A program made the translations under genes and the position numbers. Positions 1 to 8,470 of a stretch of 64,000 nucleotides of DNA are shown piece by piece. Location: the NCBI RefSeq assembly GCF_003751305.1, contig NZ_RJKV01000002.1:1364001-1428000 (forward strand), given 5' to 3'. The notes under the pieces were generated by a model that was not told where the DNA came from, did no database searches, and worked only from the letters and a program-made list of their open reading frames with translations. How positions within the stretch are numbered: position 1 is the stretch's first letter; each line of letters opens with the position of its first letter. The stretch is from Stenotrophomonas rhizophila. GTDB taxonomy: Bacteria > Pseudomonadota > Gammaproteobacteria > Xanthomonadales > Xanthomonadaceae.

Positions 1-1434
1 ATCAAGGCGGGCGACGGTGGCTACCAGGTGCGCGTAGGCGGCAATACCGATCTGATCGGTGGCGTGATCGCCTCCAGCGAGCAGGCCATCGCCGACGGTC
101 GCAACCAGCTGATCACCAGCACATTGAGCGTGCGCGATCTGGACAACCGCAGCGACTACAAGGCCAGCAGCCTGAGCCTGTCCGGCGGCTTCAGCAAGAG
201 CGGCACAGGCGGCCCGTCCAGTGGCGGCAACAGCGGCCGTGGCAACGACGGCACGCCCGGGTCCACCGGTGCAGCCGGGCAGGGCAGCAGCTGGTCGTGG
301 CAGAACTATGGCAACGATGCCAGCGCCGCCGCACCCGGCTATGCCAGCGACAAGGGCAGCGATGCCAGCACCACCCGCAGCGGCATCAGCGCAGGCGCGC
401 TGACCATCACCGATGGCAACGCGCAGCTGGCCAGGACCGGCAAGAGCATCGACGACACCCTGGCCAGCCTCAACCGCGGTGTGCTCAGTGGCGACGATGC
501 CAACGGGCTGATCCGCAACTGGGATCCGGTGGAACTGGCGCAGAAGGTGCAGGCCGAAGCGCAGATCAGCGCGGCCTTCACCCAGCAGGCCCACAGTGCG
601 GTGGGCAGCTATGTGGCCAGCCGCGGCGCCAGCATCAAGGAGCGTTACGAGGACGCCGACACGCCGGAGCAGAAGGCGGCGCTGCAGGCTGAAGCCGATG
701 AACTGCGCACGCAGGAGAAGATGCTCAACATCCTGATCGGCGCAGTGACCGGCTCGGCGACCAGTGCGGTATCCAAGGAGGCGCTGGCCAGTGCGGCGGA
801 CTGGATGCGGCAGGAGATGGTCAAGAATTCCAGCATCTTTGCCGGCGTGGTGGACCCTGCCAATCCCGAGGTCGACCCGACCTCGAAGGACCCCACGGTG
901 CTCAACAACATCAACGGGATCAGCGTGGGTGTTGACGGCGATGGGATCAAGCTGGGCGGCACGCGCGTTGACCTGGATCAGCTGTGTGGGGAGAGCAACG
1001 AGCGCTGCATGACGCTGCCGGGGAGCAAGACACTCGCCCTGGACGACAAGGGGCGCGTGCAGTGGGATTCGGCCAAGGCGAAGATGACGCTGTCGGAGTT
1101 TCTGCAGAGCCCGGCAGGCAAGGGCATGGGCGGGCTGACCGGTGGCATCCAGGGCATCGAGGGCACCTTGAAGGGTACGCCGTATGCGTCTGGTGCGTGG
1201 CAGGACAGGCTGATCGAGTACTTCGCCGGCCCGCACGACATGATCGGCGGCCAATGGGGTGGCCTGTACGATGAGCAGGGCAATGCGACCCGCGATCGCC
1301 CGTCGCCACTGAAGATGGTGCACGAAGGGTGGAGCGTGGTGGCCATTCCGGTGGCTGCGCCGTTCGCGATGGCCAAGGCACTTCCGCCGCAGGTATGGGA
1401 AGCGATCTCCATCCTTGCACGCGCTTCGCGGTGA
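1..1434 (+). CDS. filamentous hemagglutinin-type adhesin, C-terminal part (5' truncated by window)
   Basis: The reading frame is open from base 1, so the start lies upstream and only about 477 C-terminal residues are visible. It begins with the hemagglutinin-repeat style of two-partner-secreted adhesins (alternating Gly/Asn/Asp, e.g. GGNTDLIGGVIAS), passes through a Gly/Ser-rich stretch and an Ala/Gln-rich helical stretch, and ends in a compact domain containing AGPHDMIGGQWGGLYDEQG and a hydrophobic tail (AIPVAAPFAMAKALPP). From memory this terminal module is shared by many FHA-like proteins, so it is probably a conserved stalk end rather than a variable toxin tip. No VENN pretoxin motif is seen. 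Four small exported proteins follow on the same strand. The FHA-family call is firm; any contact-inhibition role is not shown. Confidence 0.8.
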   Translation: MKAGDGGYQVRVGGNTDLIGGVIASSEQAIADGRNQLITSTLSVRDLDNRSDYKASSLSLSGGFSKSGTGGPSSGGNSGRGNDGTPGSTGAAGQGSSWSWQNYGNDASAAAPGYASDKGSDASTTRSGISAGALTITDGNAQLARTGKSIDDTLASLNRGVLSGDDANGLIRNWDPVELAQKVQAEAQISAAFTQQAHSAVGSYVASRGASIKERYEDADTPEQKAALQAEADELRTQEKMLNILIGAVTGSATSAVSKEALASAADWMRQEMVKNSSIFAGVVDPANPEVDPTSKDPTVLNNINGISVGVDGDGIKLGGTRVDLDQLCGESNERCMTLPGSKTLALDDKGRVQWDSAKAKMTLSEFLQSPAGKGMGGLTGGIQGIEGTLKGTPYASGAWQDRLIEYFAGPHDMIGGQWGGLYDEQGNATRDRPSPLKMVHEGWSVVAIPVAAPFAMAKALPPQVWEAISILARASR

Positions 1435-1474
1435 GGATGGCACGCTGTCCATGGACGATTTTCAGGAGGTGGTA

Positions 1475-1852
1475 ATGAAAGGCAAGCAGGTTTTTCGCGT
1501 CGTGTTGGGGGTGTGCCTGGCCACGGGTCTCACCGCTTGTGGTATCGGCGGCATGTGGATGAATGGAAATCCCAATGCGACCTCGCACCTGGTTCCGCCG
1601 GGCCATGACTGGAGCAAGCCGGACGCCGGCGCCTCGGCGCGTGACACGGATTGGCAGGCGTGCGGCGGGCAGCGCAGTGGGAACATCTCGCCCGACCGGC
1701 AAGGTGCTACGGGCAAGGAAACGGCGGATCTCTCCCGCGACAAGCTCTATGCGGCACAGCGCTGCATGCTGGGGAAGGGCTACCGTTATACCGGCACCTG
1801 CGAAGGTGACATTCCGAGCCGCTATCCGGCCTGCCAGTCCTCGTCGCGCTGA
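1475..1852 (+). CDS. small Cys-rich lipoprotein, paralogue 1
   Basis: 125 residues. The ATG is chosen because an AGGAGGT ribosome site lies just upstream and the protein then opens with a lipoprotein signal (MKGKQVFRVVLGVCLATGL, lipobox LTAC). The mature part starts CGIGGMWMNGNP and ends with the signature QRCMLGKGYRYTGTCEG...RYPACQ. Four cysteines after the lipidated one (CGG, RCM, TGTC, PAC) are shared with the lipoproteins at 1858 and 2843, suggesting two disulfides in an envelope protein. Function unknown. It lies directly behind the adhesin gene, so an adhesin-accessory or immunity role is possible but unproven. Confidence 0.75.
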   Translation: MKGKQVFRVVLGVCLATGLTACGIGGMWMNGNPNATSHLVPPGHDWSKPDAGASARDTDWQACGGQRSGNISPDRQGATGKETADLSRDKLYAAQRCMLGKGYRYTGTCEGDIPSRYPACQSSSR

Positions 1853-1857
1853 ACGCG

Positions 1858-2271
1858 ATGAGCCCGATGAGAAGCGCTGCTGCGGCGCTTGCCATGGCGC
1901 TTCTCTCTGGTTGCATGATCGGCAACGGTCATATCTGTGGCCCGCAGACACCGATGGTCTACTGCAACAAAGCGGCGTATCAGCGGCTGGCCAATCCGCC
2001 CTCCTTGATGGAGAACTGGCAGCATCCGTCCAGAGCACCTCAAGCGCGTCAGCTCGACTGGGTGTCCTGCGGCGGCACGGAAAAGGGAAGCTATGCCGTG
2101 GTATCAGGCACTACAGGTGCCGAAACGGCGGCGCGCTCGGGTGAGAAATTCGACCAGATCCAACGCTGCATGATGGGTAAGGAGTATCAATACACCGGTA
2201 CCTGCCAGGGAGAAATTTCCAGCAGGTTCCCCGCGTGCCAGCGCGCAGCCGGTGCGGTGCCGGAACGCTGA
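1858..2271 (+). CDS. small Cys-rich lipoprotein, paralogue 2
   Basis: 137 residues from this ATG; a second ATG three codons later would serve equally well. Signal peptide with a lipobox-like LLSGC at about residues 15-19. The N-terminal half diverges from paralogues 1 and 3 and carries extra cysteines (HICGP, VYCNK). The C-terminal half keeps the family signature: DWVSCGG, QRCMMGKEYQYTGTCQG and RFPACQ. It starts 5 bases after the stop of paralogue 1, so co-transcription is very likely. Function unknown. Confidence 0.7.
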   Translation: MSPMRSAAAALAMALLSGCMIGNGHICGPQTPMVYCNKAAYQRLANPPSLMENWQHPSRAPQARQLDWVSCGGTEKGSYAVVSGTTGAETAARSGEKFDQIQRCMMGKEYQYTGTCQGEISSRFPACQRAAGAVPER

Positions 2272-2331
2272 TCCGCACAGGTGTCTGCGATGCCTATGCG
2301 ATGATCACCCCCCTACTTGGGAGCCAGAAGA

Positions 2332-2850
2332 ATGCAGTATTCATTTCGTTCATTGCCTGGATCGTATGTCCGCGTTGCGCTGTGTCTGAGTCTTCTGGGC
2401 ATCGTGGGCGCAGCCTTCGCCGATCCAGAGGCACCCGAATCGCCGCAATCAGCGCAGTCGCCGGAATGCGCGGCGTTCTACATCGATATTCCCTCGGCGG
2501 GCAACCGCATCGCCAACCTGATGATGGGATCGGTGGTGGGCAAGGCCGCTTGGATGGATCAACTGAAGGCCCTCATGGCCCGCGGCGCCGAACCACCGAT
2601 GACCCGCTTGGTTGTCGCCGGTGAGAGCGAAGATGTCACGCGCAAGGCAGTGCAGTCGGCACTTGATACCTTCAAGCACCAGCGCCTTTCGCACCTGACT
2701 CTGACAGTCGTAGGCACGTCGCCGAAGATGCAGGGGCTGCAGAGTACTGCCGAGCAGTCGGGCATCACGTTCCGTGCGGTGCCGCCCGAACCCTCGGCCG
2801 CGTCACCCGCATCGCGGGCGGAAGCGTATCTGCGGGGTGTGTGTGATTGA
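2332..2850 (+). CDS. exported protein of unknown function
   Basis: 172 residues from the ATG at 2332; a TTG five codons upstream is the alternative. The N-terminus is a cleavable signal peptide (hydrophobic core VALCLSLLGIVGAAFA, likely cut before DPEAPE). The mature part has a single Cys early (SPECAAFYIDIP), an alpha/beta-looking middle and a C-terminal CD. It does not carry the YTGxC signature of its lipoprotein neighbours. Its stop overlaps the probable start of the next lipoprotein, suggesting translational coupling. I do not recognise the family. Confidence 0.65.
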   Translation: MQYSFRSLPGSYVRVALCLSLLGIVGAAFADPEAPESPQSAQSPECAAFYIDIPSAGNRIANLMMGSVVGKAAWMDQLKALMARGAEPPMTRLVVAGESEDVTRKAVQSALDTFKHQRLSHLTLTVVGTSPKMQGLQSTAEQSGITFRAVPPEPSAASPASRAEAYLRGVCD

Positions 2851-3238
2851 GCGGCACCCACGCGCCGTCACGGCCCTGTGCCTGGCCCTCAGCCTCAGCG
2901 CCTGCGGCATCGGCGGCATGTGGATGAATGGCGATCCATCGGTCGGCCGTACCCTCGTGCCGCCACGCGACACCTGGCAGAAGGCAGGGAATGACGGCGC
3001 GACCCGCAATGCCGATTGGCTGGCGTGCGGCGGCGCCGCCAATGGCGGTTACCACGTCTCCACGCCGGAGGGTTCCAGCGCGGCGGCGATCCAGCAGGCC
3101 CTGGGCCGCACGTTCGATGATCTGCAGCGCTGCATGCTCGGCCAAGGCTACCGCTATACCGGCAGCTGCGAAGGGGAGATCCGCGGCCGCTACCCGGCCT
3201 GCCAATCGCCAGACACAAAAAAACCCGGAGGACGGTGA
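2843..3238 (+). CDS. small Cys-rich lipoprotein, paralogue 3
   Basis: About 131 residues, starting at a GTG that overlaps the stop of the preceding gene; a GTG at 2837 is also possible. Signal peptide with lipobox LSAC, then CGIGGMWMNGDP, almost identical to the start of mature paralogue 1. The C-terminal signature is intact (DWLACGG, QRCMLGQGYRYTGSCEG, RYPACQ). The last residues, KKPGGR, are encoded by the A-tract and stem of the convergent tRNA terminator. Together with the genes at 1475 and 1858 it forms a tandem paralogue array. Function unknown. Confidence 0.7.
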   Translation: MIERHPRAVTALCLALSLSACGIGGMWMNGDPSVGRTLVPPRDTWQKAGNDGATRNADWLACGGAANGGYHVSTPEGSSAAAIQQALGRTFDDLQRCMLGQGYRYTGSCEGEIRGRYPACQSPDTKKPGGR

Positions 3239-3249
3239 TGTCTTCCAGG
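3217..3249 (-). terminator. Rho-independent terminator of the distal tRNA-Pro gene
   Basis: Read on the minus strand: CCTGGAAGAC, loop ATCACC, GTCCTCCGGG, followed by seven T. That is a 10-bp stem with one mismatch and one wobble. It sits just downstream of the tRNA at 3269 and lies inside the last codons of the convergent lipoprotein gene. Confidence 0.75.
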
Positions 3250-3265
3250 CTTGATTGTGACCATC

Positions 3266-3345
<80 letters not shown>

Positions 3346-3440
3346 TAAGGAGCCGCCTATTGTATCGATCCCGCCGGTCGGCGGCAAGGGGGGATCGCGT
3401 TTTTCACCTTCGGTGCCGTGTTGCCACGGCCCTTGATAAA

Positions 3441-3468
3441 GAAGCCTGGAAACGTGTTCCCAGACTTC
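3441..3468 (-). terminator. hairpin downstream of tRNA-Pro copy 2
   Basis: On the minus strand GAAGTCTGGGAA and TTTCCAGGCTTC pair over 12 positions (wobbles included) around a CACG loop, followed by TTTAT. The T-run is short, so it could be a terminator or a processing hairpin between the two tRNA copies. Confidence 0.5.
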
Positions 3469-3484
3469 AATACGACCACCGGAG

Positions 3485-3561
<77 letters not shown>

Positions 3562-3609
3562 AAGGAGCCGACAAGGATACGGTGTGAAGACCCGATCGGC
3601 AACCTTTTT

Positions 3610-3723
3610 TTAGCCTTCTTCGTGATCCGTGCGGCTCTGCTCGCGGGCTTCGAACCACATGCCGTTGAGAATGGCCACGACCGAAGCCAGCCCTGCACCC
3701 AGAATCCAAGCGAAGTACCACAT
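3610..3723 (-). CDS. cydX: cytochrome bd oxidase small subunit CydX
   Basis: 37 residues beginning MWYFAWILGAGLASVVAIL, the hallmark of the CydX/YbgT family (E. coli CydX starts MWYFAWILG). One transmembrane helix followed by a short charged tail (EAREQSRTDHEEG). In E. coli CydX stabilises the haem sites of the CydAB oxidase in the inner membrane. AGGAGA lies upstream of the ATG. It is the third gene of cydABX, 30 bases after cydB. Confidence 0.95.
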   Translation of the reverse strand: MWYFAWILGAGLASVVAILNGMWFEAREQSRTDHEEG

Positions 3724-3753
3724 GGTAAGTCTCCTATGGCGCCGTGGGGCGCG

Positions 3754-4908
3754 TCAGTAAGCGTTGGGGTTGTCGCCCATCTCTTCGGCCGTGGTCTTGC
3801 CCTTCATCACGCGGTAGACCCAGGAGGTGTAGGCGATGATGATCGGCAGGAAGATGGCCGTGGCGATCAGCATGATCCCCAGGGTCAGGTGGCTGGAGGA
3901 GCTGTCCCAGACGGTCAGGCTGGAGCCGGGCTGGCTGGAGGAGGGCAGCAGGAACGGGAAGATGGCAAAGCCGACGGTCAGGATGATGCCGGCGATCGAG
4001 GCACCCGAGGCCAGGAAGGCCAGGCCACCACGGCGGGCCCGCAGCAGCACTGCGCTGGCCAGCGCACCCACCAGCCCGAGGATCGGGGCCAGCAGGGTCA
4101 GTGGCATGCTCTGGTAGTTGCGCAGCCAGCCACCGGCCACCGCACCGACGGCCGCGGTCTTCAGCAGCGGGTTGGTCGGGCCATCGGTCACCACCTGCGA
4201 GGTGATCTGGTAGCCCGGCAGGCCAAAGGCCACCCAGACACCGGCCAGGGCGAACAGCACGAAGGTCAGCACCGCCGCGACGCTGCCGTAGCGGGCCGAG
4301 CGCTCGGCCACCGGGCCATCGGTCTTGAGCACCAGCATCGCGGCACCGTGCGAGACCACCATCGCCACGCTGACCAGACCGGCCACCAGCGCGAACGGGT
4401 TGAGCAGGCCGATCAGGGTGCCGGTGTAGAAGATGCGCATGCTGTCATCGAAGTGGAACGGCACGCCGACCAGCACATTGCCCACCGCCACGCCGGCGAT
4501 CAGTGCCGGCAGCAGGCCGCCGACGAACAGCGCACGGTCCCAGTTCTCGCGCCAGCGCTTGCCGGGCATCTTGCTGCGGTACTTGAAGGCGACCGGGCGC
4601 AGGATCAGCCCGAACAGCATCAGGAACACCGCCAGGTAGAAGCCGGAGAAGCTGACCGCGTACAGCGGCGGCCAGGCGGCGAAGATCGCACCGCCACCGA
4701 GCACCAGCCACACTTGGTTGCCTTCCCACACCGGGCCGACGGTGTTGATCACCAGCCGGCGTTCGTCATCGGTCCTGGCCACGAACGGCAGCAACGTGCC
4801 GACGCCGAGGTCGAAACCGTCCATCACCGCCCAGGCGATCAGCAGGATGCCGAGCAGCAGCCACCAGATCACGCGGAGCGTGGTGTAATCGAGTCCAATG
4901 AATTCCAT
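3754..4908 (-). CDS. cydB: cytochrome bd ubiquinol oxidase subunit II
   Basis: 384 residues, about the E. coli length. Polytopic membrane protein with the N-terminal signature WWLLLGILLIAWAVMDGFDL and GPVWEGNQVWLVLGGGAIFAAWP near residues 57-80, both diagnostic of CydB. It pairs with CydA to form the quinol oxidase that reduces O2 to water with high affinity without pumping protons. It starts 15 bases after cydA and is followed by cydX. Confidence 0.97.
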   Translation of the reverse strand: MEFIGLDYTTLRVIWWLLLGILLIAWAVMDGFDLGVGTLLPFVARTDDERRLVINTVGPVWEGNQVWLVLGGGAIFAAWPPLYAVSFSGFYLAVFLMLFGLILRPVAFKYRSKMPGKRWRENWDRALFVGGLLPALIAGVAVGNVLVGVPFHFDDSMRIFYTGTLIGLLNPFALVAGLVSVAMVVSHGAAMLVLKTDGPVAERSARYGSVAAVLTFVLFALAGVWVAFGLPGYQITSQVVTDGPTNPLLKTAAVGAVAGGWLRNYQSMPLTLLAPILGLVGALASAVLLRARRGGLAFLASGASIAGIILTVGFAIFPFLLPSSSQPGSSLTVWDSSSSHLTLGIMLIATAIFLPIIIAYTSWVYRVMKGKTTAEEMGDNPNAY

Positions 4909-4923
4909 CTGGGTTCTCCTGCC

Positions 4924-6513
4924 TTACGCCCGACCGTGGGTCGGCGCAGCGGCATTGGGGGAAAGGGACGTGGCTGCAGCCTGCAGCGACGGCAGGATGT
5001 CGTCCGGGCCCTTGCGGATCGCCTTGAGCATCAGCTTCACTTCGATGATCAGCAGCACCGTGTACAGCGCGGTGAACACGGCCAGCGTGGTCAGGATTTC
5101 ATGCAGGGCCAGGCCCGAGGCGGCGTAGAAGGTCGGCAGCACGCCGTCCACCGCCCACGGCTGGCGACCGTACTCGGCCACGAACCAACCGCATTCGATC
5201 GCGATCCACGGCGCCGGCAGCGACCACAGGGCAAGCTTGAGGAACCAGCGCTTGTCCTGGAAGTTGTGGCGGCACGAGTAATAGAAGGCCAGCGCGAAGA
5301 AGGCGATCAGGTAGAAGCCCAGCCCGGCCATGATGCGGAAGGTCCAGAACAGCGGGGCGACCCGCGGCACGGTGTCCATCGCGGCCTTGGAGATTTCTTC
5401 CGGGGTGGCGTTGAGGATGTCCTCGCGGTAGCGCTTGAGCAGCAGGCCGTGGCCCAGATCCTGCCAATGGCGGTCGAACATCTCGCGCGCTTCGACGTCG
5501 TTCTTGTCCTTGCGCACGCGTTCCAGTGCACCGTAAGCCAGCTGGCCACCGCGAATGCGGTTCTCGGCGCGCCCCACCAGTTCCAGGATGCCCGGGATCG
5601 GCTGGTCCAGCGAACGGGTGGCGATCAGGCCCATCAGGTACGGGATCTTGATCGCGTAATCGTTCTGCTGGGTGGTCTGGTTCGGAATGCCGAAGGCGGT
5701 GAAGTCGGCCGGCGCACGCTCGGTTTCCCACATGGCTTCGATCGCGGCCAGCTTCATCTTCTGGTGTTCGCTGGCGGCATAACCGCTTTCGTCACCCAGC
5801 ACCACCACCGACAGCGAGGACAGCAGGCCGAAGGCGGCCGCCACCGCGAAGGAACGGCGTGCCATGTCCTTGTGCTTGTTGCGCAGCAGGAACAGGGCGC
5901 TGATCGACATCACGAACACCGCACCGGTCACGTAGCCGGCACTGACCGTATGCACGAACTTGGCCTGCGCCACCGGGTTGAACAGCACGGCGGCGAAATC
6001 CACCACCTCCATGCGCATCGTTTCCGGGTTGAAGATCGCGCCGGTCGGGTTCTGCATCCAGCCGTTGGCGATCAGGATCCACACCGCCGAGAGGTTGGTG
6101 CCCAGGGCCATCAGCCAGGTCACGGTGAGGTGCTTGACCGGGCTCAGGCGCTTCCAGCCGAAGAAGAACAGACCGATGAAGGTCGCTTCCAGGAAGAACG
6201 CCATCAGGCCTTCGATCGCCAGCGGTGCGCCGAAGATGTCACCCACGTAGTGGCTGTAATACGACCAGTTCATGCCGAACTGGAATTCCATCACGATGCC
6301 GGTGGCGACGCCGATGGCGAAGTTGATGCCGAACAACGTGCCCCAGAACAGCGTCATCTGGCGCCAGACCTGTTTGCGGGTCATGACGTAGACGCTCTCC
6401 ATGATGGCCACCATGAAGGACAAGCCAAGCGTGAGGGGAACGAAAAGGAAGTGGTACATCGCGGTCAGAGCGAATTGCAGCCGCGACAGTTCTACGACTG
6501 TCTGATCAATCAT
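4924..6513 (-). CDS. cydA: cytochrome bd ubiquinol oxidase subunit I
   Basis: 529 residues. Haem ligands are recognisable: H21 in ALTAMYHFLF, H188 in KFVHTVSAGYVT and the Met in FRIMAGLG, equivalent to E. coli H19, H186 and M393. The periplasmic quinol loop contains K254 and E259 (QKMKLAAIEA), and the insertion after it is of the long E. coli type. It is first in cydABX. A perfect FNR-type site lies upstream at a spacing that fits activation at low oxygen. Confidence 0.98.
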   Translation of the reverse strand: MIDQTVVELSRLQFALTAMYHFLFVPLTLGLSFMVAIMESVYVMTRKQVWRQMTLFWGTLFGINFAIGVATGIVMEFQFGMNWSYYSHYVGDIFGAPLAIEGLMAFFLEATFIGLFFFGWKRLSPVKHLTVTWLMALGTNLSAVWILIANGWMQNPTGAIFNPETMRMEVVDFAAVLFNPVAQAKFVHTVSAGYVTGAVFVMSISALFLLRNKHKDMARRSFAVAAAFGLLSSLSVVVLGDESGYAASEHQKMKLAAIEAMWETERAPADFTAFGIPNQTTQQNDYAIKIPYLMGLIATRSLDQPIPGILELVGRAENRIRGGQLAYGALERVRKDKNDVEAREMFDRHWQDLGHGLLLKRYREDILNATPEEISKAAMDTVPRVAPLFWTFRIMAGLGFYLIAFFALAFYYSCRHNFQDKRWFLKLALWSLPAPWIAIECGWFVAEYGRQPWAVDGVLPTFYAASGLALHEILTTLAVFTALYTVLLIIEVKLMLKAIRKGPDDILPSLQAAATSLSPNAAAPTHGRA

Positions 6514-6575
6514 GGCCTGGCTACCTCGTTGGGTTTTGCCGTTTCAGGTGGCGGGAAGGGGGGTCTACGGGGTGA

Positions 6576-6581
6576 ATTCTG
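6576..6581 (-). promoter_or_regulatory. probable -10 element of the cydABX promoter
   Basis: CAGAAT on the minus strand. Transcription from about base 6569 would put the FNR-type box centre (6610.5) at about -41.5, the classic class II activator position. No good -35 is needed or seen. The start site itself is inferred. Confidence 0.5.
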
Positions 6582-6603
6582 TGACCAGCAACTTCAAACA
6601 GCC

Positions 6604-6617
6604 TTGATTCAGATCAA
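6604..6617. promoter_or_regulatory. FNR/ANR-type binding site between cydABX and cydDC
   Basis: TTGATTCAGATCAA is a perfect match to the consensus TTGAT-N4-ATCAA of FNR-family oxygen-sensing regulators. It lies in the divergent promoter region, 91 bases from the cydA start and 123 bases from the cydD start. Confidence 0.85.
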
Positions 6618-6739
6618 TGTACAAACAGACCAGCGCAGGGATCGTATGCATCCCACCCCTGCGACCGCTGGCCGCACGGAGGCGGGGCCAGCACCTACTA
6701 CAATCGACGGAACCTCCCTGTGGCCGCCAGTGACTTGTT

Positions 6740-8470
6740 TTGAGCATACCCCCCGACGCGTCCATTGTTGAGACAACCGCCCTGCGCCGCCGTCGCCTGG
6801 ATTGGCTGGGTGGGCTGGCGGCGGCTGCCCGCGGCAAGCAGCGGCTGGCGGCGATCTGCATCTGCCTGTCCGGCGCCTTGCTGATCGGGCAGGCGGCCGC
6901 CATCGCCTGGTTGATCCAGGCGGTGCTGGTCGATCACCGCCCGCTGGCCGACGCTACGCCCGTGCTGCTGGGGTTGCTGGCGGTGCTGGGCATCCGCACC
7001 CTGCTGGGGAGTGCGACCCAGGCAGCGGCCGGTGATGTCGCGGATGCGGCGCGGCTGGCGCTGCGTGAACGGGTTTATCAGCGGCTGCTCGGGCGCGGGC
7101 CCCTGTGGCTGCGCCAGCAACGCACCGGGGAACTCGGTGAACTGATGCTCGCCCATGCTGATGCGATCGAGAATTATTACTCCGGCTATCAGCCCGTCCG
7201 CATCGAAGTGGTGGTGGTCCCGCTGCTGATCGCCATCGCCGTTGCCTGGACCGATTGGGTGATCGCGCTGATTCTGTTGTTCACCGCGCCGCTGGTGCCG
7301 TTCTTCATGATGCTGGTCGGTTGGGGCGCTGAAGCCGCCGGCCGTGCGCAGCTGGGCGAACTGGCGCGGATGAGCGGCCACTTCGCCGATCGCATCAAGG
7401 GGCTCGGCCTGCTGCGCCTGTACGGGCGAGGCGAGGCCGAACTGGACGGTGTGGCCACAGCGGCAGAAGGCGTGCGCGAGCGTACCTTGAAAGTGCTGCG
7501 GATCGCCTTCCTCTCCTCCACGGTGCTGGAGTTCTTCGCGTCGGTCAGCGTGGCGATGGTCGCGCTGTATCTGGGCCTGAGCTATCTGGGCCTGATGTCG
7601 CTGCACGCGCACGTGCCGACGCTGGGCGTGGGCATGTTCTGCCTGCTGCTGGCACCGGAGTTCTATGCACCGCTGCGGCGCTTGGCCGCGCACTACCACG
7701 ATCGCGCCAACGCCCTGGCCGCGGCGGCCGAAGTGGAGCGTCTGCTTGGCGAGTTGCCGGACGCACCCTTGGCCGAGGACGCATCGCCGGCCACTGCACG
7801 CGCTCCGGAACTGCTCGAACAGCACGCCCCCCCGGTGGTCGTACGCGGGGTGAGCCTGCGACCACTGGGTGCACATCACGATGTGGTGCAGCAGCTCTCG
7901 TTCCAGATCGAGCCCGGGCAGCGCGTGGCGCTGGTCGGCCCCAGCGGCAGTGGCAAGAGCACGTTGCTGGAAGCGCTGGCCGGCTGGTTGCCACCGCGCG
8001 AAGGCAGCATCGTACTGCGCCCCGGGTTGGACGTGGGCTACGCCGGGCAGCGCCCGTATCTGTTCCACGGCACTATCGCCGACAACCTGCGCCTGGCCGC
8101 ACCCGGCGCGACTGATGCGCACCTGCGCGCCGTGGCCGAGGCCGCCCAGGTAATGCGCTTCGCTGCCGCACTGCCACAGGGGCTGGACACGGTGATCGGT
8201 GAGCGCGGCTTCGGATTGTCCGGTGGTGAAGCGCGCCGCATCGGCCTGGCCCGGCTGCTGCTGCGCGATCCACAGCTGCTGCTGCTCGACGAGCCGACCG
8301 CCTTCCTCGATCCCGATACCGAAGCCGATCTCCTGCGTACCCTGGCCGCCTTCGCGCGTGGGCGCAGCGTGGTGATCGCCACGCACAGCGAGACCGCGAT
8401 GCGCTGGGCAGATACCCGCCTGACCTTGACTGCCGGCGGCGCGCGCCTGGCCTCGGAGGTAACGCCATGA
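6740..8470 (+). CDS. cydD: thiol reductant ABC exporter subunit CydD
   Basis: 576 residues from a TTG start. A six-helix transmembrane domain (about residues 30-310) is followed by an ABC ATPase with Walker A GPSGSGKST, signature LSGGEARR and Walker B LLLLDEP. CydDC exports cysteine and glutathione to the periplasm and is required for assembly of cytochrome bd and periplasmic cytochromes. It diverges from cydABX and its stop overlaps the cydC start (ATGA). Placement beside cydAB supports the CydD call over a generic exporter. Confidence 0.92.
   Translation: MSIPPDASIVETTALRRRRLDWLGGLAAAARGKQRLAAICICLSGALLIGQAAAIAWLIQAVLVDHRPLADATPVLLGLLAVLGIRTLLGSATQAAAGDVADAARLALRERVYQRLLGRGPLWLRQQRTGELGELMLAHADAIENYYSGYQPVRIEVVVVPLLIAIAVAWTDWVIALILLFTAPLVPFFMMLVGWGAEAAGRAQLGELARMSGHFADRIKGLGLLRLYGRGEAELDGVATAAEGVRERTLKVLRIAFLSSTVLEFFASVSVAMVALYLGLSYLGLMSLHAHVPTLGVGMFCLLLAPEFYAPLRRLAAHYHDRANALAAAAEVERLLGELPDAPLAEDASPATARAPELLEQHAPPVVVRGVSLRPLGAHHDVVQQLSFQIEPGQRVALVGPSGSGKSTLLEALAGWLPPREGSIVLRPGLDVGYAGQRPYLFHGTIADNLRLAAPGATDAHLRAVAEAAQVMRFAAALPQGLDTVIGERGFGLSGGEARRIGLARLLLRDPQLLLLDEPTAFLDPDTEADLLRTLAAFARGRSVVIATHSETAMRWADTRLTLTAGGARLASEVTP

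Noticed and set aside
1..3238. Contact-dependent inhibition system with cdiI-type immunity gene
   Set aside because: No VENN motif, the adhesin end looks conserved, and the downstream genes encode lipoproteins rather than cytoplasmic immunity proteins. Kept only as a question in the findings.
6699..6704. TACAAT as the cydDC -10
   Set aside because: Good hexamer, but no -35 at a fitting distance, so it was not listed as a feature.
3622..6771. 1049-codon open frame antisense to cydBA
   Set aside because: It is an artefact of high-GC coding on the other strand. The protein is His/Gln/Arg-rich without any fold, while cydA and cydB match their families fully.
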